In this document: positions 1 through 11,649 of the stretch, in pieces
Numbering within the stretch: the first letter of the stretch is position 1
Layout: each line of letters begins with the position of its first letter
Assembly: GCA_035236585.1 (NCBI GenBank)
Contig: CP141138.1
Span: 30,825,437 to 30,889,436 of the forward strand
Reading direction: 5' to 3'
Source of the DNA: Warburgia ugandensis
Taxonomy: Eukaryota; Streptophyta; Magnoliopsida; Canellales; Canellaceae
DNA length: 64,000 bases
Translations under genes and position numbers: made by a program
Notes under the pieces: model-generated
What the model was told of the DNA's origin: nothing
What the model saw: the letters and a program-made list of their open reading frames with translations, nothing else
The model's database searches: none

Positions 1-2045
1 TAATTTCAATATGGATAAAGTAGGCTCACATCTCAAACTCCAACTTAATGAGTTGGAAGAGATCAGGCAAGAAGCTTACGAGAGTAATAGGATATATAAA
101 GAAAAGATGAAAGTTTTTCATAATAAGAACATAATGAGAAAATCCTTTACTCCAAGCCAGAAGGTTCTACTTTATAATTCTAAGCTCCACCTAGTTCCAG
201 GTAAGCTTAGATCTCGATGGACCAGTCCATATATAGTAAAAGAAGTTTTTCCATATGGGACTGTCGAGATTGAGAGTACTAGGACTGGTCATTCTTTCAA
301 AGTGAATGGTCAACGTTTAAAACCTTTCCTAGATTATGAGAATCCAAAAGTTGAGTCCACAACTCTGGAGGATCCTGTTTATCAGGATTGAGAGGATTTG
401 ATCCTTCTGTACCCTATTTTGTATTTTTTCTGCATCATCCATATTCATTTTAGGTCCTACTTTTTAAAACATTGAGGACAATGTTTCTCTCAGGTTGGGG
501 GTGTAGAATTCTAGCAAATTCTAGTTTTTTTAGGATTTTAGGTGCTTTTCTTGGTTTTTCAATAATAATAATAATTTGAAAAAAAATGAAAATTTTTAGG
601 TCATTTCCTATATTATGATGAGAATTGGATTTTCTGAAGTATAATCTAGATAAATTTAGCTTATTAATGGAATTGAATATGATTAATTCATCATTTTACT
701 CATTTTCTAAAGTATTTCATGAAAGCAAAGTCTCAGATCACATCTGTACACACATTTGCATATAGATAGTCTGAATTGATAAGTGGCTGTAACTTAGAAA
801 TTCTGAAGAAATTCAGTGGAGACCTATAACCTAAGTGAGTTTTAGGGCCATTCATTCATTTCGAGAGGTTATAAATATTCGTAATTTTCTTCATCGTGCT
901 TAATGAAAATTGATCCCAAACTCTTAAATTTGGCTAATTACCTGAATAATTAGAATACTACCTTAAAATCCTAGAAGTTCATTAAATTTGATAGATTATA
1001 GGAAACCTAGAAAATGATTTAGGCCATCCTTGTTATTAACATAGAGACATAAAGCCTACCCATAAAGTATTGTCACCACTAGTTAGCCAACTTGAGCCTT
1101 TCAAGATAAGCCTTTTCTTTTGTCACCCAAATTACCCCTTTACCCATATTAACCCAATATAAATTATCCATTACCCATTTTTCTTTGAAAAATAAGTTCG
1201 AGAAGAATGAAGGAATATCTTTTAGTTGTAATGAAAGTAGAAAAGTGGATATGAATAAAAGAAATATTCTTCAAAGTGATTCAAAAGTGTGAAAAAAGTA
1301 GAGCGTGAAAAAAAGAAAAGAAAAAAGGTTTGAACAATGCAAAGAAATATTCACTTCAGCAAAAGGAAAGAAGAATTGTCAACTTTAGTAGAAGACCTCT
1401 ACTTATTTTTTTGAAGAAACTTTGAATACTCTTATACCCTTTCTTTAGTACCTTGTTCTAAGCCTATGTTTCGTCCCAGTTAAAGACCTATTGATTCTAG
1501 GAGGAATATAGTCTTGCTGAGAAAATGAATGGATAGGATTAAAAGAGTGGTATTTCAAAATCTTCAAACATAATGGCATCAATTCCAAAGGGATCAAAAC
1601 AATTCCTTAGTAACTCTCGTTCTTCAAGAGTATATGTGAGATAGATTTGCTTTTATTGACTTTTCTCACATAATTAAATGAGAGGTATGATTTGAACCCT
1701 CTATCTGAGAGACTTTATTTCTGAGCGTATGCCATTAATAAGGATTGAGGTCAAAACATATTTCAGATAGAGTTCAAAAGTTAGAAGTTTACTTAAAGAT
1801 AAAGATTATTCTATGTGTAGACTATACACACACACGCACTCTGAGATCTAAGCTTAAGTGGAATATTTTTAGCATATGGGTAAGGTTTTGAATTATTCAG
1901 TCATCTTTATTAGTTTGCTAAAGTGGAAAGATTTATTGAAGATAATTCTCTAAGAAAAAAAATGGAGATGACTTGAAAAATAAAAAATTTTAAGTTGATT
2001 TTTTCACATCTTTTGCTAGGGACTAGCAAAATGCTGGTTCTTGAG
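1..2045 (+). mobile_element. Athila/Tat-like Ty3/gypsy fossil, 3' end of pol and 3' non-coding part
   Basis: Positions 11-391 encode the C-terminal part of a Ty3/gypsy integrase. The segment around FTPSQKVLLYNSKLHLVPGK and the tail with NGQRLKPF are typical of Athila/Tat lineage integrases. A plant gypsy polypurine-like motif (ttgggggtg near 495) follows, then about 1.5 kb without recognisable coding sequence. Most of the element lies to the left of the window. It is a broken fossil; only the 3' end is seen. Confidence 0.75.
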
Positions 2046-3799
<1,754 letters not shown>

Positions 3800-3829
3800 C
3801 TCATCATATTGCTAATGTAAAGACAACCT

Positions 3830-4740
3830 ACAACACCTCTAATTGTATTGAGGAAGGAGCTAAGACAAATAAAATCCTTAGTTCTTTTCTCTCCTTCACT
3901 CTATTATATTTTGTTTACTAACAATAGTGAACTAGAATGTTTTAAAGAAGCTTTGAAAGTGAAAGCTAAGGATAAGTGAGAGTTAGCAATGAAAGATTAG
4001 ATGGAGCCTCTGTAGTCAAATCAAACATGGGATTTGATTGAGCCAACCAAAGGAAAGAAAGCATTGCACAATAAACAGGTCTACAGACTAAAGAAAGAGC
4101 ATGATTGCTCAGAAAGGTACAAGGTTAGACTAGTTGTGAACAAAAGGGAAGGTAGTGACTTTAATATAAAAAAATTCTACCCTGTGGTTAAATTATCTAC
4201 TACTAGATCAATTCCAAGCATTAGGGATGTGGAAGACTTGCATTTAGAGTAGTAAGATGTAAAAAAAGCTTTCTTTAATGAAGACCTAGAAGAAGACATC
4301 TATATGCTACAACCACAAGGCTATATTCAGTTTAGGAAGGAAAATTTGATATATAGGCTCAAAAAGAGTCTATATGGTTTGAAATAGGTCCCAAAATAAT
4401 GGTACATTAAATTTGATCATTTAATGTCTAATAGTGGTTTTATTGGATGCTGTGCTAACCACTACTGTCACTTTAAGAGATTTGCAGACTTTTATATTGT
4501 TCTTTAGGATGTAGATCAATAGAGATAGAATGAGAAAGAAATTAAGCCTATCACATGTTGAATACATTGAGAAGGCTCATAAAAAATTCAACATGGTAAA
4601 TGCTAAGCCGATAAACATTCCTTTGACTAGCCACTTTAGACTTTTAAAGAAAGATGATGCACACATGAAGATTGTGAGTATATTTTGAAAGTTTCATATG
4701 CATTTGCTATTGCTAGGATATTTACCTAACCTAGTAGGCC
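3830..4740 (+). mobile_element. Ty1/copia reverse-transcriptase fossil fragment
   Basis: The frame at 4034-4252 and its continuation give the classic copia RT start: WDLIEPTKGKKALHNKQVYRLK, then RYKVRLVV, then a KFYPVVKLSTTRSI-like block and, further on, EDIYMLQPQGY. No LTRs were recognised on either side. It abuts the end of the gypsy LTR on the left and plastid-derived DNA on the right. It is broken and old. Confidence 0.8.
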
Positions 4741-4799
4741 CTTAAGTGGATCCCATGTTAGCCCCAAGACATTGGTCTCTAACTAGAAAAGTAAATGCT

Positions 4800-4957
4800 T
4801 AAGCTTGAGAAGCTTCTAGCTCAGTAAGTCTGTAAAACTCACTAAGATAAGCAGTATTATTGAACAAGACAAAACAACAATTGATGAAGCCAAAACAAGA
4901 TAAATCAGCTAAACTATAAGACAAGTAATCCTCTTCGGACCATACAAATGCTGGTGC
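4800..4957 (-). pseudogene. psbC: plastid psbC (CP43) fragment in nuclear DNA
   Basis: On the minus strand about 50 codons read [17 protein letters not shown], then [20 protein letters not shown], then a short tail ending EASQA. This matches the stretch of photosystem II CP43 that runs ALVWSGEAYLSYS, then [20 protein letters not shown], then PEASQAQAF. Only this internal piece is present, with many substitutions, so it is a nuclear copy of plastid DNA (NUPT). The minus-strand frame continues upstream to 5074, but that part is not psbC. Confidence 0.8.
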
Positions 4958-5747
4958 GCAATGGCTTGACTTAATTAATAGGGCCTTGCTTGCTTGTTGA
5001 AAAACTCCATAATAGCGATATGTGCTACGGAGTTGAAGCAGTAGCTTGTTGCTTGCTGGAAAAAGAGGAGCCAACTAAAACTCTATCATCAAACAATGGG
5101 TCATGAGAACCCCTTCGTGGACTATCCGATAGATTGTAAGGCAAGGAGACATGAACTACAAACTTTGGTCTTAATCTTAAATGGAATCTCGCTAGTTGCA
5201 TCAAGAAGCCTCAACAAGACATCCATGATATCCTATCTTTTACCAATTGTAACCCTAGAGAATTAGGTCTCTCTTCTCTAGAGAAGGAAATCTAAAAGGC
5301 GCTGTCTGGGGAAGATAGCCCATGAGACCAGTAGGCATCAAATCAAAAATTTCAATCAAAAGAGTAGTATTTCAAGATGAATGACAATGGTTTCAACTAA
5401 TTCAAAGTTCTATCACTTCTAATCAGTTAAAGAATCATCATTGACCAATCATGTATCAGATGCACAATCCCTTGAAGTAAAGGGTTTGTGAGTGCGAAGA
5501 TGTAGATTTGACTTGTACCCTATTTCTTAGAAGCTGAGCAGGCTTTAGGGCTAAGAGCCTTGCTTGGCAAAACCCCTTGCTTTGAGAATTCCATTAGATA
5601 CTACCAACACTTTCTCCACTCGGGAGTCACTTCAATATCTAAGACTACTATCTTAGGACCCAAAAGCTATGATCCATACATTGAAAGTGTCAACGTTGAC
5701 TCACAAGCACCACCTTTGCTAGGTAAATCCAAAGAAAGGCAAGAGTT
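4958..5747. other. unassigned stretch between plastid fragments
   Basis: No convincing gene or repeat was recognised. Short open frames (for example 5560-5769 on the plus strand) match nothing I know. The position between the psbC and rrn23 pieces makes an organellar or transposon origin plausible but unproven. Confidence 0.4.
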
Positions 5748-5967
5748 TTTGGGGCTGACATATGCCTAGTGCCAGAAGGCCAAGGAAGTTGGTGACATGA
5801 TGATAGTGGAGTCAATGACCGAAGCCCCTGTGAATGGCTACCACAACTATAATGGTCCTAAGGTAGAAAAATTCCTTGTCGGGTAAGTTCCAACCCACAA
5901 GAAAGGTGTAGCAATATGGGCAATGTCTCGAAGAGAGGCTTAGTGAAATAAACATGTCTGTGAAGAA
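5748..5967 (+). pseudogene. rrn23: plastid 23S rRNA fragment
   Basis: The plus strand carries a highly conserved block of bacterial/plastid 23S rRNA: caaggaagttggtgac, then gaccgaagcccc, then taatggtcctaaggta, then ttccttgtcgggtaagttcc, then gaaataaacatgtctgtgaag. Many positions differ from the plastid gene (for example aaaaa where gcgaa is expected). Only about 220 bases remain. It joins directly to an inverted 16S 5' end. Confidence 0.9.
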
Positions 5968-6045
5968 GCGGAGTACTGACTTGCATGTGCTAAGCATGCC
6001 ACCAGCATTCATCCTAAATCAAGATTGAACTCTCCATGACATTCA
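5968..6045 (-). pseudogene. rrn16: plastid 16S rRNA 5' end
   Basis: Read on the minus strand this is the start of plastid 16S rRNA: catggagagttcaatcttga followed by aggatgaatgctggtggcat and gcttagcacatgcaagtc. Several transitions separate it from the plastid gene. Only the first 75 or so bases are present; the piece is cut where it meets the 23S fragment. Its natural upstream sequence continues to the right (6046-6500). Confidence 0.9.
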
Positions 6046-6268
6046 TAGTTGCATTACTTATAGCTTCCATGTTCTTTGACAAAGCTGATTTGGAATTCTC
6101 TTTCCTTCCAAGGCATAACTTGTATCCATGCGCTTCATATTAGCCTAGAGTTTGCTCCCATCAATATAGTCATCCCTACCCTCTCACGTCAATCCCATGA
6201 GCCTCTTATCCATTCTCATTCGATCGTGGTGGGGAAGCAATTCAAAATAGAAAAACTTACATTAGTTT
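6046..6268 (-). other. plastid trnV-rrn16 spacer (rrn16 promoter region)
   Basis: The minus strand resembles the conserved plastid leader of rrn16: gaagcgcatggatacaagtt, atgccttggaaggaaag and gctataagtaatgcaactat. Order and orientation (trnV, spacer, rrn16 start) match the plastid inverted repeat. It is a decayed nuclear copy with no expected function. Confidence 0.85.
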
Positions 6269-6340
6269 TATGGATAATCAAGCTAGAATTTATAACTCCC
6301 ACCATGTCAAGGTGACACTCTACCATTGAGTTATATCTCT
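6269..6340 (-). pseudogene. trnV-GAC: plastid trnV-GAC relic
   Basis: The minus strand reads agagatataactcaatggta, then gagtgtcaccttgacatggt, then gggagttataaattctagct and tgattatccata. This lines up along the whole 72-base plastid tRNA-Val(GAC), with the anticodon GAC in place. Substitutions weaken the acceptor and T stems (ttctagc replaces ttcgagc), so function is unlikely. It sits at the correct distance upstream of the rrn16 start. Confidence 0.88.
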
Positions 6341-6500
6341 TCCCTACCCTCATCGAGAAATAGAACTAACTAATCCTAAAGCAAAGGGTTGAGAAACTCA
6401 ATGCCACTATTCTTGAATAACTTGGAGCCAGGCCTTCTTTTGTACTGTTACGGACACTAAAATAATGAAAATTTTGAATTCAATTATCAACTACAGACAG
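6341..6500 (-). other. plastid rps12-trnV spacer, proximal part
   Basis: Minus-strand sequence such as ttcaagaatagtggcattga and gagaaactcaaccctttgct follows the plastid region just upstream of trnV-GAC. Similarity fades near 6500. A further piece of the same spacer appears at about 7935-8075 in the same orientation, so this plastid tract was split. Confidence 0.7.
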
Positions 6501-7470
6501 AGTTGAAGAGCAACCCTTTAATAATAAAGAATGTAAACTCTGACTAGCAAAAGAGACACCAACATTTGAAAGTAAGGCTTGAAAATATTCCATCTTTTCC
6601 AATTCAATACATGAACAATAAACAATCAACACAAGATTTAATAGTATCATTCAATGAAGGAAATGGATGATGAAATTCATTTCCTATTTAGATTTCATCT
6701 CTCCTCTAGAAAAAAAGAGAGTCCTTCCTATATGAGTAGTGAAAAACTCTTTTATTTTCAAAATAAGTACTAAATAATCATATTATATTTCATACATTTC
6801 CATCAATTTGATATGTCTTCCTTGAAAAAAAAGGAGGCTTTTCATTATTATTTCTTCTTGGTAAAAGCAAATTTTTGTTAAATGATTTTGGCCCTTCTTT
6901 ACCCCATATAGATATTGAATAGGACACACTACTGTTAATACCACTATAATTTTTAAAATAAACATGTAAATGGCCTTCAAAGGTAAGTAAATATGAATGA
7001 AACATATATAATGCAGTTAATCCTACATTCCTTTTCATTTGTTTTGAGAAAGATATCGATCAATTCTGATTCTTTTTTTTTCTATTGATTCTTTTCCAAT
7101 AGAGATGTATGGATCTATCTGTCTATATTAGATCATGTTCATGGATTAACAAAAAAGAACAAAAGTTGTATTTGCCTCTGCCATTCTATGAGCCTCTTCC
7201 TTTTCACGTATGGCATCACACTCCCTTTGGTTGCATTGTAATTATTGATTGTTCAAACTATTCTTCCCTCTCTTTTGTTGGACAATATCTATTATTATAC
7301 AACCAACCAATTACTTAAAATTAAAGGATTATAAAATAAAATAAAAATACCTTTTCTACAACCATAAGAGAGCATTTCTAGATTTTGCATCTAATTGACT
7401 TGTAGGAATGTGATAATCTTTTCGATGAATTATTAGAATCCATTGACTCACACTTTACCAAGACCTTTAG
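6501..7470. other. unassigned AT-rich stretch inside the plastid-derived block
   Basis: There are several short open frames (6783-7038 minus, 7109-7318 plus), but none is recognised. The base composition and the setting between two halves of one plastid spacer suggest further organellar or inserted DNA. No structure was seen that decides it. Confidence 0.35.
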
Positions 7471-7861
7471 TTTCCATATCCACTCTTGAAAAATATAGAA
7501 CAAAGGAATCTATGCAACAATATTTGCCATAAAAGGTCCAAGCCATAACAAATGAGAAGTTATACGACTTAATTTCAACATAATGACTCTGATATAATTA
7601 GCACTTTTAGGTATTTGAATATTACCTAATTGTTATGCACCATCCACCATTATTACTTTTGTGAACATAGTAGCTAAATAATCCCAGCATGTTAAATAAG
7701 GCAGATATTGTATAATTATTTGGTTTTTCACAACGTTTTCCATACCTGTGTGAAAAACCCAATATGGGTTCACAATCAATAACATCTTCACCATCTAGAG
7801 TAACAATGAGTAGAAGACCACCATGCATTGATGGGTGGTGAGGACCCATATTGACTATCAT
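7471..7861 (-). pseudogene. ndhH: plastid ndhH 5' fragment
   Basis: The minus-strand frame starts at 7861 with [14 protein letters not shown], then [18 protein letters not shown], the near-perfect N-terminus of plastid NAD(P)H dehydrogenase subunit H. After a frame change the match continues ([16 protein letters not shown], then [17 protein letters not shown]) to about 7490, so roughly the first third of the gene is present. The middle block is garbled and the rest is missing. It is clearly a dead nuclear copy. Confidence 0.92.
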
Positions 7862-7934
7862 GAGGTCTTTTCTTATAGCTAGTTAAGTCGTATGCTTCTT
7901 CTTCTTGTGCCAAAGATCTTATCATTTCTAGAAG

Positions 7935-8075
7935 AACTAGAGCTACATCTCTTTTCAATTTCCATTCAAGAGTTCTTATGTGTTTCCAAGCCCTTTTGAG
8001 ACCTCAAAAAATATACATATTCCTTTTCTTAGGAACACATACAAGATTCATCACTACAAAAAGGATAATGGAAAC
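7935..8075 (-). other. plastid rps12-trnV spacer, distal part
   Basis: The plus strand reads ctacatctcttttcaatttc, cattcaagagttcttatg, ttccttttcttaggaacaca and tcactacaaaaaggataatg, which I recognise as plastid inverted-repeat sequence upstream of trnV-GAC. It belongs to the same tract as 6046-6500, displaced by about 1.4 kb of other DNA that includes ndhH. Confidence 0.7.
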
Positions 8076-8500
8076 CCATTGGAAAGGGAGTGTATGCGAG
8101 TTGTGTATTTCAAGAATAGGCCAAATCCAACTGGCTGCACTTTCTTTTTCTCTTTTTTTCTTTCTACATAGGAACATTATAACTAGGAAAAAAAGGTTCA
8201 CAATCTTAAATAATTACTTCTGAATAAATTAAGAAATCATATGTAAGAACCATAGCATTTTGTGACTCATTGGTAAATCAACTTTGATTCTCTATCAACC
8301 AACAATGTGGGACCATTAACATGGTTAAAGCTAAAAGGCAATGTGATAAAGCATCAATACATATTCATCCATAATTACATGAATCTAGTTCATAGAAAAA
8401 ATGAAAACAATAAAGAGCCTTGAGTCAATAAAGACTGAGGAGATTGACTCGGGAACAAATTAAATTGGGAACAACATTGTAGAGTTTAGACCTAGCCATT
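8076..8500. other. unassigned stretch
   Basis: No gene or known repeat was recognised. The minus-strand frame at 8004-8201 runs out of the plastid spacer and is not a gene. Confidence 0.35.
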
Positions 8501-8504
8501 AATG

Positions 8505-8690
8505 GAGAATGCTGGTGGTATGCTTAACATGTGCAAGTCAAATGGGAAGTGGTGTTTCTAGTGATGAACGGGTGAGTAACGCATAAGAACCTGCCCTTAG
8601 GAAAGGAACAACAACTGGAAATGGTTGCTAATACCTTATAGGCTGAGCAAAAGGAGGAATCTACCCGAGGAGGGGGCAGAATAGCCTTAT
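8505..8690 (+). pseudogene. rrn16: second plastid 16S rRNA 5' fragment
   Basis: The plus strand carries gctggtggtatgcttaacat, gtgcaagtcaaatgggaagt, ggtgtttctagtgatgaacg, ggtgagtaacgcataagaac and gcaaaaggaggaatctaccc. This is the plastid 16S rRNA from about base 20 to about base 200, with many transitions. It overlaps the part of 16S seen at 5968-6045 but lies in the opposite orientation, so two separate copies of the 16S start are present. Confidence 0.92.
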
Positions 8691-8985
8691 CATATTACAG
8701 TGGGGACATTGGGCATATTAGTAGGCCTATTCCATCTTATTGTCCAACTGCCCCAACATTTATACAAAGGATTACATATGGGCAATAAGTATTCCCCTAT
8801 TTCCTTAGAATTTTCTAAAAGGTAACTATCTCGGTTTCATAAAGAAATTCATATAGAATTATTGAAAATTTCCTCCATCAGAAAGGACTTATTATCATTA
8901 GGATCTAAAATTACACCGTTGTTCAATACCTAAGTAGATTGAGTCTATACATTTACAATTCTTTCTGATGATTGAGTCTATCATT
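8691..8985. other. unassigned stretch, possibly plastid-derived
   Basis: No identified gene. The phrase gattgagtctat recurs several times between 8937 and 9040, suggesting small local duplications at the edge of the ycf2 piece. Confidence 0.3.
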
Positions 8986-8989
8986 AGGA

Positions 8990-9700
8990 TCTAAAATGTA
9001 TAGAATCAATTCTTTTTTGAATAGATTGATTCTATACATTTCTTACGTACCCACAGGTGCTATATTGAATTTGAATCAGATTTTGGATCAATCTATATTG
9101 ATTGGCCACCTCCATTATGTTTTTGCTAGCACATACCACTCTTTTTAGTTTTGGATCTTCCAAATCATTCCCACATGAGATCTAGACTATTTTTATCTAA
9201 TCCTTCAATAAAAAGATTCATTGTCTTCATAAAAAATGGGAGGTAGAACCAATAAAGATTTATTTTTCCATTCATCCCTAGGTTGAATACCACATTCAAG
9301 AATTATTTTTTTATCCAATCCATAAGAATCAATAGAAAAGGCAGATCCCTTATGTACACCAGATCCGGCTCGGTTACTAATAGAGTGAATAGATCTACCA
9401 TTTCTTGAAATCTCTCTTCTGATTCAAAATCATGGTGTAACGTGTATCCCCCTTTGTTCAAATCATGGAATAGATGAAATAAATAAAAATATTTTTTTTT
9501 AAAGAATGAAATCTTATTGGAACTACCATTATCTAGTTCATCCATTGGAACCATATCACATCCCAGATTTAATGAAATAGGATGAATTGAAACAGTATTT
9601 TGTTAGTACATAATTATCTTAAACATATCAACCATTTCTTTCTTTTTCAATCACTTGGATTAGATCAAAGAAAGATCTTGTTGTTTTGGTTCTGGCCGAA
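8990..9700 (-). pseudogene. ycf2: plastid ycf2 fragment
   Basis: The minus strand shows, in order, [87 protein letters not shown] and [20 protein letters not shown]. These blocks follow the plastid Ycf2 protein without rearrangement, covering about 230 codons of its very long frame. Frame changes and stops separate the blocks, so this is a decayed nuclear copy. Confidence 0.93.
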
Positions 9701-9800
9701 GTAGAAGAGGCAGGTGATGCTGGAAACCCATGGTACTATGACATAAAGAACTTCAACTAAGAGGGAAGTTTCCCAAATTACACGACTAAAGTAGATGCAT
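9690..9800 (+). mobile_element. Ty3/gypsy pol scrap (RNase H-integrase linker)
   Basis: The plus strand reads EVEEAGDAGNPWYYDIKNF followed by an EGSFPNYTTK-like block, resembling the WYxDIxxYLxxGxYP linker between RNase H and integrase in plant gypsy elements. It is very short and starts where the ycf2 piece ends. A broken fossil. Confidence 0.5.
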
Positions 9801-10067
9801 GGTCATGGCCTGAGGCACTATGTAACCATTGCTCACACGGTGTAGGAGTTTAAGCATCTTGATATTGGTGTGATAGTGATGGACTTTACTAGGTTTTGTT
9901 TCCATCACAGAGGGTCCATTATTTTGAAAGGTGTATTTATAGCACGATAGCACAGGTGCGTGGCTCCCTAAGACTTCTAGTTTATAATGAGTACTCATTA
10001 CCAATGGCAAATGGTCAAATTTTAGGTGTTTTATACTCATGAGACCTCGATGAGATTCAAATGGTAT

Positions 10068-10170
10068 TGTATGTATGTATGTATGTATGTATGTATGTAT
10101 GTATGTATGTATGTATGTATGTATGTATGTATGTATGTATGTATGTATGTATGTATGTATGTATGTGTGT
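10068..10170. repeat. (ATGT)n microsatellite
   Basis: About 25 tandem copies of the tetranucleotide ATGT. Reverse-strand frames across it give a Tyr-Ile-His-Thr repeat, an artefact of the microsatellite. Confidence 0.97.
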
Positions 10171-10871
10171 ATTGAGATACATTGATAGTGTGTAAGCATT
10201 TCATGAATTAAATGTGTTTTAGTTTTTAATTTTAATGATGATTCATTATCTTGTTGGACATGTTTATTTATGAGATGATGCATGATAAGAGTTTTGGTGA
10301 TTCTTCATATCTTGTAAAATACCTTGTAAAGGTTATTATTGTCATTAAAACAATATGCATGGATATTGAAACTAATAAATTGAAATGGTTTGGTATAATA
10401 TTGATATATACTTCATATTGAAATTTTTGAGTTTATTTAAAATTGTATAAATTCCATATTCGATGATGAAACTGCCTACACAATTGCAAGAGTGCTGAGA
10501 TATTGTACTTGTTTACAATATCTTAGGTTCAACTCATCCAGGCAGAGGAAAGGAAGTAGAGGCTTGACTTTGAGCCACAAAGGAGTCAGGCTAAGGTAAT
10601 GTTAAGTATGTGTATAAGACTTACTAAAGATATACTAAGAATTTTGTAGTGAAATTGCATCATGACTTAACTTGATTGGACATGTGGATATGTATTATTT
10701 AACCGTAACTGGATGGCTATGATTGGAGTGATTCTGGTGGAGTTGTTTCAGTTTCCTAGCCTTTTGGAATTACAAAATTGTTTCTCTTTCTTTAAATGTA
10801 AATAGACATGTATAGGGATGTGATTTGGAGGGAGACTGAGTCTCCTTTGTTATCTTATCATATTGTGTTTA

Positions 10872-11052
10872 TTAGGAATATCATTTTGCATGTGTAAATG
10901 CGTTAGGTCCAAAATAAAGAGATTCCACCAGATTTTCTATAGAAATGGATAACCATTTTTTAGAAATATCATGTCGCATGAGTAAATGCATTGGGTCCAA
11001 AATAAAGAGGAGACTTTGCTAAATTTTCTGTAGAAATGGATAACCATTTTTA
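10872..11052. repeat. tandem duplication, two units of about 90 bases
   Basis: Both units carry the same phrases in order: gaatatca or aaatatca, then gtaaatgc, then ggtccaaaataaagag, then gaaatggataaccatttt. They differ at perhaps one base in six, so the duplication is not recent. Confidence 0.75.
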
Positions 11053-11239
11053 CCGTTAAATCCTAGTCATATGAGATAATCAACACCTAGAGTTTTGGAA
11101 AAATATTATCATGTTTCTAATTTTTCAACACAATGTTTTCCATTGTCGCTTTTAAATAAAATTACTTTAAACTATATTTAAAAGATTGGGTCTTTACAAT
11201 TATTGCAAGTGTGGAGCATAATTGACTTGATCACATTGT

Positions 11240-11640
11240 GCTTTTATTGAATTTTGTTGTGCTACAAACCACGGGGTCCAAGGGGCAAAACCTTGACACT
11301 AGTGGAGTTAAGTATCAGCTCATCAGGGGGTGCAAGGGACGGAGTGCCCCTATTGGGGTGCAGGAGTGGAGCCGTAGCCCAAAAAGAAAGAGGTAAAGAG
11401 TTTTCTATATTTAATATGGGGGGGCAATTATGTCTTTTGATAGGATATACATGTATTCACATGTCCCTAGGGTTCGTCTGAGTGGAGAAATCTTTTGTAC
11501 CTTGTAGTGGGTATTTTCTACCCGTGGAGATAGTGAAACTAATGTGAGCTTGTGGACGTATCTCAATTGAGAGGGAACCATGTAAATCTGTGTGTGTGTT
11601 TTTTTTTCTTGATATTTTTTCACATTTTTCATCATCATAA
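11240..11640 (+). mobile_element. Ty1/copia-type LTR fragment
   Basis: Features common in plant copia LTRs appear in order: a G-rich block with ggggtccaaggggc and attggggtgcaggagtgg, a short downstream leader-like stretch, and gagggaaccatgtaaatctg near the end. No internal domain and no second LTR were seen nearby. A fossil of uncertain limits. Confidence 0.45.
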
Positions 11641-11649
11641 CAAAAGATT

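Larger units (their letters stand above)
9800..11180. mobile_element. probable LTR remnant, family of the 17.7-kb and 25.9-kb solo LTRs
   Basis: No coding sequence. At 10496-10525 lies the same palindrome (tgagatattgta, then tttacaatatctta) that marks both solo LTRs further on, within a similar AT-rich setting. This suggests a diverged, probably inverted LTR relative. Two local repeats sit inside it: (ATGT)n and a 90-base tandem pair. Boundaries are not defined. Confidence 0.4.

Noticed and set aside
6269-6340. A functional nuclear tRNA-Val
   Set aside because: It is collinear with plastid trnV-GAC plus plastid flanks, and its stems carry substitutions, including a lost TTCGA element.
7471-7861. 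A functional ndhH gene, or the window being plastid DNA
   Set aside because: Only the first third is present and it is garbled; neighbours are other broken plastid pieces and transposons.
9786-10283. 165-residue minus-strand frame with a His-Thr-Tyr-Ile repeat
   Set aside because: The repeat is the (ATGT)n microsatellite read in frame; flanking residues match nothing.
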